Assembly: GCA_036751905.1 (NCBI GenBank)
Contig: DAIOTP010000023.1
Location: forward strand, 1-31,611
Length of the DNA: 31,611 bases
From: T3Sed10-241 sp036751905
GTDB lineage: Bacteria > Bacteroidota > Bacteroidia > Flavobacteriales_D > Cryomorphaceae
Reading direction: 5' to 3'
Shown here: in pieces, positions 7,852 through 16,120 of the stretch
How the letters are laid out: each line of letters begins with the position of its first letter
Numbering within the stretch: position 1 is the stretch's first letter
Position numbers and translations under genes: made by a program
Notes under the pieces: generated by a model
Database searches by the model: none
What the model was told of the DNA's origin: nothing
What the model saw: the letters and a program-made list of their open reading frames with translations, nothing else

Positions 7852-9942
7852 ATGGCGGAAGTTGTACGTCTCAAGATGCTGAAGAAAAAATCAAATTATT
7901 CGGGCGCCACAAGGGCCCTTTTCTGCTCACTCTTGGTATTTTCTATGTGTGGTGTATTGTTGACACCAAAAGGGATCGCACAAACGCCGGCGCGCGACAA
8001 TGGTCTACGGTTCGACAGCACAAAAACTGATCTTTCCGAGTTCGAATGGTCATCGTTTCACACCATCGCAGGCATACAATACGACCGCAGTTTTGTACAG
8101 GAAAAATTGAGACGTCCAGATCAGCCGCTGACCGTTTTCGGCTACTACAGGTTTTTTGGTTACGGGCGCAACATGACTACCCCTCTTCCTGGCTTAGCGC
8201 CTTTCGAGAAAGCTTTCAGTGTAGGTGACGGTTATCGGGAACCCATGTTGTCTCTAAATGTGGTAGGGCGACCAACACCCAATGCAACTTTTGGAACAGA
8301 ACTATTTATGTTCACCCCATACCTGGGGACTTACCGCGAAGGCAATGAATTCACCACCAACCTCGGGATTAATTTTTATGGAAATTTCCGCACCGAACAT
8401 GGAAAATTTGGGGTGAGGGCCGGCGGTATACATTGGTATAATTTGAGCCAGTTTACCATCGGTATATTTCAGGTGCTTGACCGCTTCAGCATTTTTGACC
8501 GCACGCCCTGGGAGGGCAATACCGGAACCAACCGTTATGAAAGCTATTACCAATCGGGTGTGGCCACGGCAGGTGACTTGCGTTGGGACAACCAAGCCTT
8601 TCAAGGATTGATTGTGAATGGAGGCCGTTTGCCTGGCGATTTTGCTTTCGACATGTTTTGGGGAAAGACACAGCCAGCCTCAGGCCTTCCCGGTGGAGTA
8701 CTCATACCCTTTGAAATTCCCGCGAATCTGGCTGCCGGCCAAGTGCCAAATTACCGCAACATGGCAGGGCTGGCCCGAAGCTTACCCGCAATAGTTACCG
8801 GTGGTAAAATTGAGAAAACTTTTGGACGCAAAAACCAGCGTTTGGCCTACAACATGATCCGCAATGCCGCTGTGCTTGACAGCTTGAGTACGGATCAGCG
8901 CATTTATCAAGTACACTCCCTTACGCTCGACCTCGATATCGAAGGCATTGGCGTTACCGGCGAACTTGGCGCGGGAAGTTTTAAAACGCCTACTTATGCC
9001 GAGCGCTGGGGTGAAGCCTTGATGCTTCGGTTTTATTTTCCCAAAAAATATACCCTGGTACCAGTAGACGTTCAGGTATACCAAATTAGTAAAGACTTTT
9101 TCAACCAAAGCGGCGAAGTGTTTACCAATTCCAATCCGGCTATCCTCGACGAAATTGGGTTGCTCCCTGGCGCAGTGGGCGCAGGAGGACAGCTTGTTCT
9201 TACCAATCAATTGGTGCACAACCGCCGCGGCGTCAACGCCAATGCGAACTTAAAGTTTGGCAAGGTGAAATTGAATGTAGGCTGGGGCCTTTCACAAGAG
9301 ATGGAAGCTTTATCGACAAGGCTCAACTATGTGCACCGGATCAATGGCCTTGCTTTGTCACGCATTTACAATCCTTTTCCGGCAGGAGCCACAGGCCCTA
9401 CAGTATTTGGTCCGTATGACCGTATGACGAGCTTTTTCCGCGGTGTATCCCATGATGTACTCATCACAGACATAGACGGGGGTACCGCAGAAGCAATCAA
9501 TAGGCTGTGGTTCAACTCCTTTGACCTTCAGGGCAAGTACAGTGCGAAGTTGTTCAATCGAGAATTGTTCTTCTTCTATCTTGGCTCTTTTTCCTCAGCT
9601 GAAGGCAAGGCAACACCATTGCCCACCATGAATCCAGACAGTTACATGTTTGTGCAATACCATGAACTTGACTTGTACTACGCCCTTTTTCCAGACTTCA
9701 TCCTCACTGGATACTTGGGTATTGAGAATGCCCGAGGCGGACGACGCACAAATTGGGATCTTGAGAGCCTAACGCCACGTGACCAATTGGGTACAGGCAT
9801 TGGTGTCGGCTTCGACTGGTCCCTTGCGGAAAATGCCGGTTTGTTTGTGCGGTACCGGTGGATGAATTACGAAGACCGCAGTTTTGCCCTTGAACGCTAT
9901 AAAGGCACTGAAATCACCGTTGAATTAAAAACATTTTTCTAA
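7852..9942 (+). CDS. Large outer-membrane beta-barrel protein, first gene of operon
   Basis: 696 aa. The signal peptide is at about residues 1-44 from this ATG; the in-frame ATG 7876 would give a shorter n-region starting MLKKK and is equally possible. The mature part is rich in alternating aromatic strands (FGYYRFFGYG, TNLGINFYGNF, KLNVGWGLSQEME) and ends in a strand with terminal Phe (EITVELKTFF), as for proteins inserted by BamA. I see no TonB box, plug domain or carboxypeptidase-regulatory domain, so it is not a SusC-type receptor. Its gene is 5 nt from the next barrel gene and is followed by two lipoprotein genes. I do not recognise a named family. Glucan-fragment uptake, or a scaffold for surface enzymes, is inferred from position. 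Assignment as an outer-membrane barrel is fairly sure; function is unknown. Confidence 0.82.
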   Translation: MAEVVRLKMLKKKSNYSGATRALFCSLLVFSMCGVLLTPKGIAQTPARDNGLRFDSTKTDLSEFEWSSFHTIAGIQYDRSFVQEKLRRPDQPLTVFGYYRFFGYGRNMTTPLPGLAPFEKAFSVGDGYREPMLSLNVVGRPTPNATFGTELFMFTPYLGTYREGNEFTTNLGINFYGNFRTEHGKFGVRAGGIHWYNLSQFTIGIFQVLDRFSIFDRTPWEGNTGTNRYESYYQSGVATAGDLRWDNQAFQGLIVNGGRLPGDFAFDMFWGKTQPASGLPGGVLIPFEIPANLAAGQVPNYRNMAGLARSLPAIVTGGKIEKTFGRKNQRLAYNMIRNAAVLDSLSTDQRIYQVHSLTLDLDIEGIGVTGELGAGSFKTPTYAERWGEALMLRFYFPKKYTLVPVDVQVYQISKDFFNQSGEVFTNSNPAILDEIGLLPGAVGAGGQLVLTNQLVHNRRGVNANANLKFGKVKLNVGWGLSQEMEALSTRLNYVHRINGLALSRIYNPFPAGATGPTVFGPYDRMTSFFRGVSHDVLITDIDGGTAEAINRLWFNSFDLQGKYSAKLFNRELFFFYLGSFSSAEGKATPLPTMNPDSYMFVQYHELDLYYALFPDFILTGYLGIENARGGRRTNWDLESLTPRDQLGTGIGVGFDWSLAENAGLFVRYRWMNYEDRSFALERYKGTEITVELKTFF

Positions 9943-9947
9943 GCACC

Positions 9948-11738
9948 ATGAACTTGAAATTTAGATTGTTGGTTTTTTCGTCCTTGGGCGTTTTGATGCT
10001 GCCTTTGGGCATGCACGCGCAGGATGGGTCAGCACTTCCCACACAGAAAGATGAAAAGCAGGAGTCCATCGTGCGGTTCAATGGCTTGGGCCGTACCATT
10101 CTGCAAGATACACGCATTGGTGGCAATGTGCTTGAAAGCGATTCAAGTACCTTGCGCCGACAGGTGGATGGTGAGTTTTTGCTCGATTTGCAGATCAATG
10201 CACAACCCAACGACAAAACGGAAGTACAAAGCATTTTGCGCTTGCGCAATGAGTTTGGTGGCTTCTTTGGTGCCGGAATGTCCGTCGAAGTGCGGGAGCT
10301 TTGGGCTCGGGGTATCATCGCCAATACCTTAAAATACCATGTGGGCGACATGGATGTTGCCATGAGTCCTTATACATTTTTTAATTTTGAGGAAGAGGGT
10401 TTCGTCAACAATCCCACAGCATTTCAGGCACAGCGTGAAATAATTTACTACGAGCAATTTTTTCATGAAGGCAATACCCGAAGGGTGCAAGGTGCGAAAT
10501 TGGATTTCGGACTGAACTTTACTCGTGTGCTGCGTGATGCCAACTTTAATGGTTTCATTGCCAGGGTGCGCGGAACAGATTTTTTTACCATACCCTCAAG
10601 GTACACAAGCGGAGGGCAAGCATTGTTTAGCACCCGCACCCTGCATGAGGGCCTCGGCATTAAAGGCGATTTTGGTTTCAACTTCGTTCACACCTTTGAT
10701 GACCTCCAATCAGGCGATGCCAACCAAGGAATACGCAATACCGTTGGCACATTCAATTGGGACTTCCGCGTGTACAGCACAAAAGATATGTCCATTCACG
10801 TTTTGGGTGAAACGGGGCTTTCGTCGCTCGAAAGCAAGAATGACACCATGACCTTGCGAAGTTTTGATGGCAGTTTTGTAGATGCAGGGCTTAAAGTAAT
10901 GCTCGCTCCACAAAAGCTTGTCCTTTTTGGTTCATTTGTAGATGTAGGTCCAGATTATTTTAGCATCGCAGCCCAAAGCCGACGCATAGATCTCGAAAAT
11001 GAACGTTCCTACTATGACCGACTCGGATTAGAACAACGAAGACGTCCACTTTCACTTTTTGATGTAACCCGCGATAGGGCTTTGTATACTTTCGAACTTT
11101 CAGATAGGCTTATGCCCTACGATCCCCGGTTTAGCAATACCATGCCCTATGGCCTTGCCACTCCCAACAGGCGTGGAATGCGCTATGGTGCGGAGTATGG
11201 AGGCAGTGAAGATCTGGTAGAGGCCCGACTTGACGGCGCCTTGATGACAGAAATTGCCGGCCAAGGTACCACGGAACTGAAGAATTTTGCCTTGGTACGC
11301 GCTGCTGCCAATTTCAATGTCCACCAATTCCTTGAATGGGACAAAAGCCTGCGCTTCACCCTCGGGTATCAGTTTGAAAGTACCCAAAGAGGAGGAGTAC
11401 AAGTGGAACAAATCGATCTCAAATCCAATCTTGTTGAGCTGGGAATGGATGTGATGCTGTTCAACAATTTCGAAATACTTTTTGGCGCGAAATTTCTGAC
11501 TGCCAAAGGAAATGAATATGTGCCGCGCATTGATGAATTCAACATTGTGCGTGACTTTCCAGGACCTTTCATAGCCGATGACCGCAACCAGCTCCTTGCA
11601 GCCGGGCTGAAGTACACCTTTAAGGAAGGCGCTTACCTCACTTTGCAATACCATTCTTTCAGCTCACAACAAGGTCAAAACAATCCAAATGATTATACCC
11701 TTAATCAGGTGTTTGTCATTTATAATATGCTCTTTTGA
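9948..11738 (+). CDS. Second outer-membrane beta-barrel protein of the operon
   Basis: 596 aa with a signal peptide (about 1-24, ending MHAQ, then D). The rest is a run of amphipathic strands typical of porin-like barrels (GEFLLDLQINAQ, TEVQSILRLRNEFGG, SLRFTLGYQFEST, LTLQYHSFSS) ending in terminal Phe (VIYNMLF). The early segment FNGLGRTILQDTRIGGN and the phrase YHVGDMDVAMSPYTFF are conspicuous but I cannot match them to a family. Its ATG is 5 nt after the stop of the previous barrel gene and its stop is 1 nt before the next ATG, so the four genes are almost certainly one transcript. No plug or TonB box is visible. Alternative reading: a surface assembly factor rather than a pore. Confidence 0.8.
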   Translation: MNLKFRLLVFSSLGVLMLPLGMHAQDGSALPTQKDEKQESIVRFNGLGRTILQDTRIGGNVLESDSSTLRRQVDGEFLLDLQINAQPNDKTEVQSILRLRNEFGGFFGAGMSVEVRELWARGIIANTLKYHVGDMDVAMSPYTFFNFEEEGFVNNPTAFQAQREIIYYEQFFHEGNTRRVQGAKLDFGLNFTRVLRDANFNGFIARVRGTDFFTIPSRYTSGGQALFSTRTLHEGLGIKGDFGFNFVHTFDDLQSGDANQGIRNTVGTFNWDFRVYSTKDMSIHVLGETGLSSLESKNDTMTLRSFDGSFVDAGLKVMLAPQKLVLFGSFVDVGPDYFSIAAQSRRIDLENERSYYDRLGLEQRRRPLSLFDVTRDRALYTFELSDRLMPYDPRFSNTMPYGLATPNRRGMRYGAEYGGSEDLVEARLDGALMTEIAGQGTTELKNFALVRAAANFNVHQFLEWDKSLRFTLGYQFESTQRGGVQVEQIDLKSNLVELGMDVMLFNNFEILFGAKFLTAKGNEYVPRIDEFNIVRDFPGPFIADDRNQLLAAGLKYTFKEGAYLTLQYHSFSSQQGQNNPNDYTLNQVFVIYNMLF

Positions 11739-11739
11739 T

Positions 11740-12801
11740 ATGAAACGACCCAATATTCGAATGACCCATTTTTTAGGCTTGTTTTTAATGGCCTGCTTTG
11801 CGGTGACCTTCACCTCATGCGATCATGATACCGATTTTCGCGGTCCAAATTTGGTAGATCGGTTTGGACCCTTTGAAATAGAGGATTCACTTAGCGTGAG
11901 TGCGCAAACCGCTGATTTTTCTCAGGGAGATGTGCTTGCTTTCACCGCCACACTGAACAAGAATATCGACTGGATTATCAAAATTGAAGGTCTTGAAAGC
12001 GGTGCGGTAAAGTTGATTGAAGGCTTTGACCGCTTTATCAATGAAGAAAATGCCATTTGGGATGGCGGTACTACACAGCTGCCCTTCTTCACAAACGAGA
12101 CATGCCGCGTCACTTTAAGCGTGCCTGAAGAGGCGGCATTTGGAGACACCCTGGAAGTGACCATCACAGGTACTAAAGTTTATGCGGGTACTTTGTTGAC
12201 TGATTTTGAAGATCCTCCTGGACAAAATATCATTGTACGTGATTTTCAATTTGAATTGAACATTGCTGAAACAGGACGCAGAGATGCCAGCGTCATTCCA
12301 CCTGCACAAGGCGATTATTCTTTGGTGCTTACCGGAAGGGATAATGCACAGGATCCATTTGTAGGATTGGTTGAAATCTACGCTCTACTTGCTGGGAGCA
12401 CATATGTGCAACTTCCTTCGAGCAATCCTAATAACACTTATTTAAATTTCTTTTTATATAGCGATGGCAGGCCCCACACCATAGCAATTATGGACTTGGT
12501 TATTGATTTCAATCAAAACGGTACTTTTAACCCCGGCCAAGATAAAATCTACTCGACGGGGCCTCTCCCGGTGACTTGGACCGGTTGGCGAAAATTCAGC
12601 TTTTCATTAGGCACCCTTGATAACGCTGCTATTGATGGCGCTTTTAATATCCCGGAAGCTGAAATAGACCGCATTTTGTTGTCGAGGGCAGTTTTGATCA
12701 ATGATATAGCCAACAATCCCAATAATCCCGGTCCGCCTGCTGAAATTCAGTTCGGAGTTGATTTTATGATATTCACCCAAGGTGCCCCACTACAATTGTA
12801 A
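11740..12801 (+). CDS. Surface lipoprotein with Ig-like and jelly-roll-like domains
   Basis: 353 aa from ATG 11740, which follows the previous stop by one base; the frame is open upstream inside the barrel gene, but this start gives a clean lipoprotein signal (MKRPNIRMTHFLGLF to FTSC, Cys27). After Cys27 an Asp-rich stretch (DHDTDFRG) may act as an export signal to the cell surface. Residues about 45-170 look like an Ig/PKD-type beta-sandwich; residues about 180-353 look like a ligand-binding beta-sandwich with exposed Trp/Tyr (TWTGWRKFSFSLG). In position it corresponds to the surface glycan-binding lipoproteins (SusE/SusF) of ordinary utilisation loci, but it shows no SusE/SusF or SusD sequence feature that I recognise. 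Glycan binding is inferred. Confidence 0.8.
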   Translation: MKRPNIRMTHFLGLFLMACFAVTFTSCDHDTDFRGPNLVDRFGPFEIEDSLSVSAQTADFSQGDVLAFTATLNKNIDWIIKIEGLESGAVKLIEGFDRFINEENAIWDGGTTQLPFFTNETCRVTLSVPEEAAFGDTLEVTITGTKVYAGTLLTDFEDPPGQNIIVRDFQFELNIAETGRRDASVIPPAQGDYSLVLTGRDNAQDPFVGLVEIYALLAGSTYVQLPSSNPNNTYLNFFLYSDGRPHTIAIMDLVIDFNQNGTFNPGQDKIYSTGPLPVTWTGWRKFSFSLGTLDNAAIDGAFNIPEAEIDRILLSRAVLINDIANNPNNPGPPAEIQFGVDFMIFTQGAPLQL

Positions 12802-12806
12802 CCATT

Positions 12807-14072
12807 ATGGCCAAGCACATCACCATCATAAGCACTTACAGAGTTAATGGACGTTCGCTTCTAAAGGCCTTGGGCTCCGTAGGAGTGACGGCGGTCTTGC
12901 TCGCTCTGTTCACGTCTTGTGTACAGTTTAAGGAAGCCACCCTATATTCTGGTGAAATGCGCAAAGCACTACCTCCCAAACCTGAAAGAATATCCAGTGT
13001 AGTAGAACCCGTATTGTTCAAAAATGCAACGGCTGATGTGTGGGGTCTGGAGAAAGACGACTGCAAGGAAATTGGGTTGAGCAAAGATGTGTATTACGTT
13101 GGAAGCCAATCAATAAAAGTAGTTTGGGACCGCGAAACCGGCAACTGCATCTGGGCCGGATTTGGAATAGGCTGGGATGGCTGGGCTGGCAAAGACCTGT
13201 CCGCTTTGATGGACCATGCAGCATTCTCCTTTTATGTGAGAACGGTAGAAGGCAAGTCCTTTGGTCTGCCATTTGTACTTACCCTCGAAGATTACAGCGG
13301 AGGCATGGGCTTTTGCTACACCGCCAACAAGTACTTCGAGCGCACAAGCATCGATGAAACATGGCAGCGCGTGGTAGTGCCTCTGGCTGATTTTGATATT
13401 GCCACTGAAAAACTGGATGTCACCAACATCAAACAACTTCAGATAGAGCTTCAGCAAAGCGGCGCCGTGTATGTTGACAACCTCGAACTTGTGTTCTTTA
13501 CCCCTGAACCCCAAGAGCCGTGGCTCGAAGAGGAAGAGCGCCCTGATCCTGTGGACCTGCCTGTAGCCCTTTTCGAAGACGATTTTATCAACAACAATGG
13601 ATGGGGCCTTACGAAGGACAATTGCAAGGATTTTCGCCGCAGTACTGATGAGGCTGCCGTAGGTGAAAAGTCCATTTATGCCAAGTGGAACGCCAATGCT
13701 GAAAATTGCCACTTGATGAAATTTGGGGTAAGCTGGAACCGATGGTTTCCAACGGATGTCACTTCTATCCAAAAAAAAGGTGCCATTCAGTTTCAAATAA
13801 AAATGATAAGCAGCCCCCGCAATGAAAATATTTCCATCAATGTGGGTTTCGAAGATTACGATAGGGCTACGACCTCTGTTTTGGTTCAAAATGCCTACAG
13901 CGCCACGGGCAGGTATGCACCGCAATGGACAACGGTTACCGTTCCTTTGGCGCAATTGCCGGACAATATCGACTTCAAGCAGGTGAAGCATATGTATTTC
14001 GAATTTCTCGACCAGGGAGAGTGTTACATTGACGATATAAGGTTGGTCAACATGGCAAGTACTGCGCCATAA
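12807..14072 (+). CDS. Surface lipoprotein with two tandem CBM-like domains
   Basis: 421 aa, starting 5 nt after the previous stop. Lipoprotein signal ends LFTSC (Cys38). Two homologous domains follow, at about residues 69-231 and 254-416, joined by a Pro/Glu-rich linker (PEPQEPWLEEEERPDPVD). Matching segments include WGLEKDDCKE with WGLTKDNCKD, GNCIWAGFGIGW with ENCHLMKFGVSW, and the final strands VYVDNLELVF with CYIDDIRLV. The conserved cysteines (86/114 and 273/301) are both offset by exactly 187 residues, suggesting a disulphide in each copy. The fold looks like a CBM4/11/22-type jelly roll. The likely role is multivalent glucan binding at the cell surface; substrate is inferred from the neighbouring GH16 enzymes. 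Confidence 0.85.
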   Translation: MAKHITIISTYRVNGRSLLKALGSVGVTAVLLALFTSCVQFKEATLYSGEMRKALPPKPERISSVVEPVLFKNATADVWGLEKDDCKEIGLSKDVYYVGSQSIKVVWDRETGNCIWAGFGIGWDGWAGKDLSALMDHAAFSFYVRTVEGKSFGLPFVLTLEDYSGGMGFCYTANKYFERTSIDETWQRVVVPLADFDIATEKLDVTNIKQLQIELQQSGAVYVDNLELVFFTPEPQEPWLEEEERPDPVDLPVALFEDDFINNNGWGLTKDNCKDFRRSTDEAAVGEKSIYAKWNANAENCHLMKFGVSWNRWFPTDVTSIQKKGAIQFQIKMISSPRNENISINVGFEDYDRATTSVLVQNAYSATGRYAPQWTTVTVPLAQLPDNIDFKQVKHMYFEFLDQGECYIDDIRLVNMASTAP

Positions 14073-14275
14073 AGGAGCCAAGGAGCAATAGACCATCATA
14101 ACCCTTTCAACTTTTTGGAAAAGGATCAACCCTGCTAGGGGTCTAACTTTCACTTAATCACACGGTCATAGTGTAGATATAACGCTTAGTACTTGCGTGC
14201 TTCCTGGTCTTACTTTTATTTTTCTTTGCTAATTTGGTAGCAGATTACAATTCCATTTACCACCAACTGAAATTT
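14073..14275 (+). other. 203-bp intergenic stretch before glycogen synthase
   Basis: Separates the lipoprotein stop from the glycogen synthase start. It contains only short imperfect hairpins (14120-14150) without a T run and a 7-base TAATTTG at 14230-14236 that is one base short of a -7 box. I see no gene, and cannot tell whether glycogen synthase is co-transcribed with the outer-membrane operon. Confidence 0.4.
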
Positions 14276-16102
14276 ATGTCAACAGACACACAAGAGCCCA
14301 TCATCGTAGAATGCGCCTGGGAAATATGCAACCAGGTAGGGGGCATTTACACGGTAATTCGCTCCAAAGTTCCAGCGGCAGTCGAGAGCTGGGGCGACAA
14401 TTATTGCTTGCTAGGTCCTTTGGAAAACAAAGATATAGCTGCGGAATTTGACCATATTCACAACCTTTCAGATCCCATAGGCCGCGCAGTGGAACGCATG
14501 CGCAATATGGGATATGAGGTGTGGTATGGCCATTGGCTCGTGACAGGGCGCCCACGTACAGTGCTGCTCAACCCGCAAAATGTGTTCAACCGCCTGGACA
14601 CTTTACACCGCCACCTCAACGAAACGCATGGCATATCCACCAACCGGGAGGACAGCCTGTTAGAAAAAATGATCCTTTGGTCTGATCTTACCCGCACATT
14701 CTTCACGGTTCTGAGCAAAGAAATACTCCGTGGCAAGCGAAAGCTCATAGGCCACTTTCACGAGTGGATGGCGGGCTTGCCTATCCTCGATATCAAGCGT
14801 GAAGGGCTGCCCATGTCCACAGTATTTACCACCCATGCCACCATGCTCGGCCGGTATCTCGCCGGCAGCGACAACGATTTTTACAAGAAATTGGAGCACT
14901 ACGACTGGCTGCTCGAGTCGCGGCGTTTTGGCATTTTGCCTCAGGTGCAAATAGAAAGGGCACTTGCCGCACATGCCGACTGCTTTACTACTGTGAGTGA
15001 AGTAACGGGAAGGGAATGCATCCACCTGCTCGGCAAGAAGCCGGATGTCATCACCCCGAATGGACTTAACATTACCAAGTACGTGGCATACCATGAAGTG
15101 CACAACCGCCACCAAACCTACAAAGACAAAATTCACGAATTCGTTATCGGGCATTTTTTCAGCTCATATGATTTTAACCTTGATGATACGTTCTACTTCT
15201 TTACCTCCGGACGGTACGAATACAAAAATAAGGGTTTCGATATCACCTTGATGGCGCTCAAGTGGCTCAATATGATGATGGAGCGCGAGGGAATCAAGAA
15301 AACTGTGGTCATGTTTTTTATTACGAAACGGCCCACATGGAGCATCAATCCTGATGTGCTTGAATCACGTGGCGTAATGCAAGAGATCAGAAGAAACTGC
15401 GAGGCCATTGAGAAACAATTGGGCGAACGCCTTTTTTATGCCGCATCACAATCCAAGGATGAGCACCGACTTCCCGACCTCAATGCACTGATTGACGATT
15501 ACTGGAAATTGCGCTACCGCCGTACCATCCAAACATGGAAAACCAAGGCATGGCCCATCGTGGTGACCCACAACCTGGTCAATGACATAGACGACGAAAT
15601 TCTCAACTACATGCGGAGCAACCAAATGGTGAACTCACCACTTGATCGCGTGAAGCTGGTGTATCACCCCGATTTCGTGGAGTCTACCAATCCACTTTTC
15701 GGTATGGACTACGGTCAGTTCGTTCGGGGTTGCCACCTTGGTATTTTCCCTAGTTACTATGAGCCCTGGGGCTATACGCCTTTGGAATGCGTGGCACGCG
15801 GTGTACCTACCGTCACCTCTGATCTTTCAGGATTTGGAAAGTATGTGGAGTCACTTGATGTAAACCACGAAGATAAAGGGGTGTACGTGCTTCAACGGCA
15901 TAACCAAACCATGAAAAAAGCCGCCGAGACCCTCGCTCTGTTTATGCTCCATTTCGTGAAAACCACAAGGCGCTACCGCATGATCCAGCGCAACAAGTTG
16001 GAGGATTTCTCGGAAGATTTTGACTGGAAGGTACTTATAGAGCATTACAAGTTGGCCTATACCAAAGCGCTGAAAAGCAATAAAGCCGCCGCCAAAGCCT
16101 GA
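14276..16102 (+). CDS. Glycogen synthase, GT3 (eukaryote-like) family
   Basis: 608 aa from ATG 14276, which places the conserved N-terminal motif (VECAWEICNQVGGIYTVIRS, residues 11-30) in the usual position; a TTG at 14234 in the same frame is ignored. GT3 hallmarks: HFHEWMAG (160-167), FTTHATMLGRY (184-194), TVSEVTGRE with KPDVITPNGLN, SGRYEYKNKGFD, and the donor-site SYYEPWGYTPLECVARG with the E-X7-E pair E496/E504. The enzyme transfers glucose from a nucleotide sugar to the non-reducing end of alpha-1,4-glucan in the cytoplasm. Many Bacteroidota use this GT3 form. It lies 203 bp after the glucan-utilisation operon on the same strand, suggesting storage of the glucose released, but shared regulation is unproven. 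Confidence 0.93.
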   Translation: MSTDTQEPIIVECAWEICNQVGGIYTVIRSKVPAAVESWGDNYCLLGPLENKDIAAEFDHIHNLSDPIGRAVERMRNMGYEVWYGHWLVTGRPRTVLLNPQNVFNRLDTLHRHLNETHGISTNREDSLLEKMILWSDLTRTFFTVLSKEILRGKRKLIGHFHEWMAGLPILDIKREGLPMSTVFTTHATMLGRYLAGSDNDFYKKLEHYDWLLESRRFGILPQVQIERALAAHADCFTTVSEVTGRECIHLLGKKPDVITPNGLNITKYVAYHEVHNRHQTYKDKIHEFVIGHFFSSYDFNLDDTFYFFTSGRYEYKNKGFDITLMALKWLNMMMEREGIKKTVVMFFITKRPTWSINPDVLESRGVMQEIRRNCEAIEKQLGERLFYAASQSKDEHRLPDLNALIDDYWKLRYRRTIQTWKTKAWPIVVTHNLVNDIDDEILNYMRSNQMVNSPLDRVKLVYHPDFVESTNPLFGMDYGQFVRGCHLGIFPSYYEPWGYTPLECVARGVPTVTSDLSGFGKYVESLDVNHEDKGVYVLQRHNQTMKKAAETLALFMLHFVKTTRRYRMIQRNKLEDFSEDFDWKVLIEHYKLAYTKALKSNKAAAKA

Positions 16103-16120
16103 GCTGACATACAGGTTGTC

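Noticed and set aside
13110..14153. 347-codon minus-strand open frame across the tandem-domain lipoprotein
   Set aside because: The plus frame has a lipoprotein signal and duplicated domains and fits the operon spacing; the minus frame shows no coherent domain.
14100..14155. Possible terminator hairpins after the lipoprotein operon
   Set aside because: Stems of at most five pairs, imperfect, with no T run following; not enough to call a terminator.
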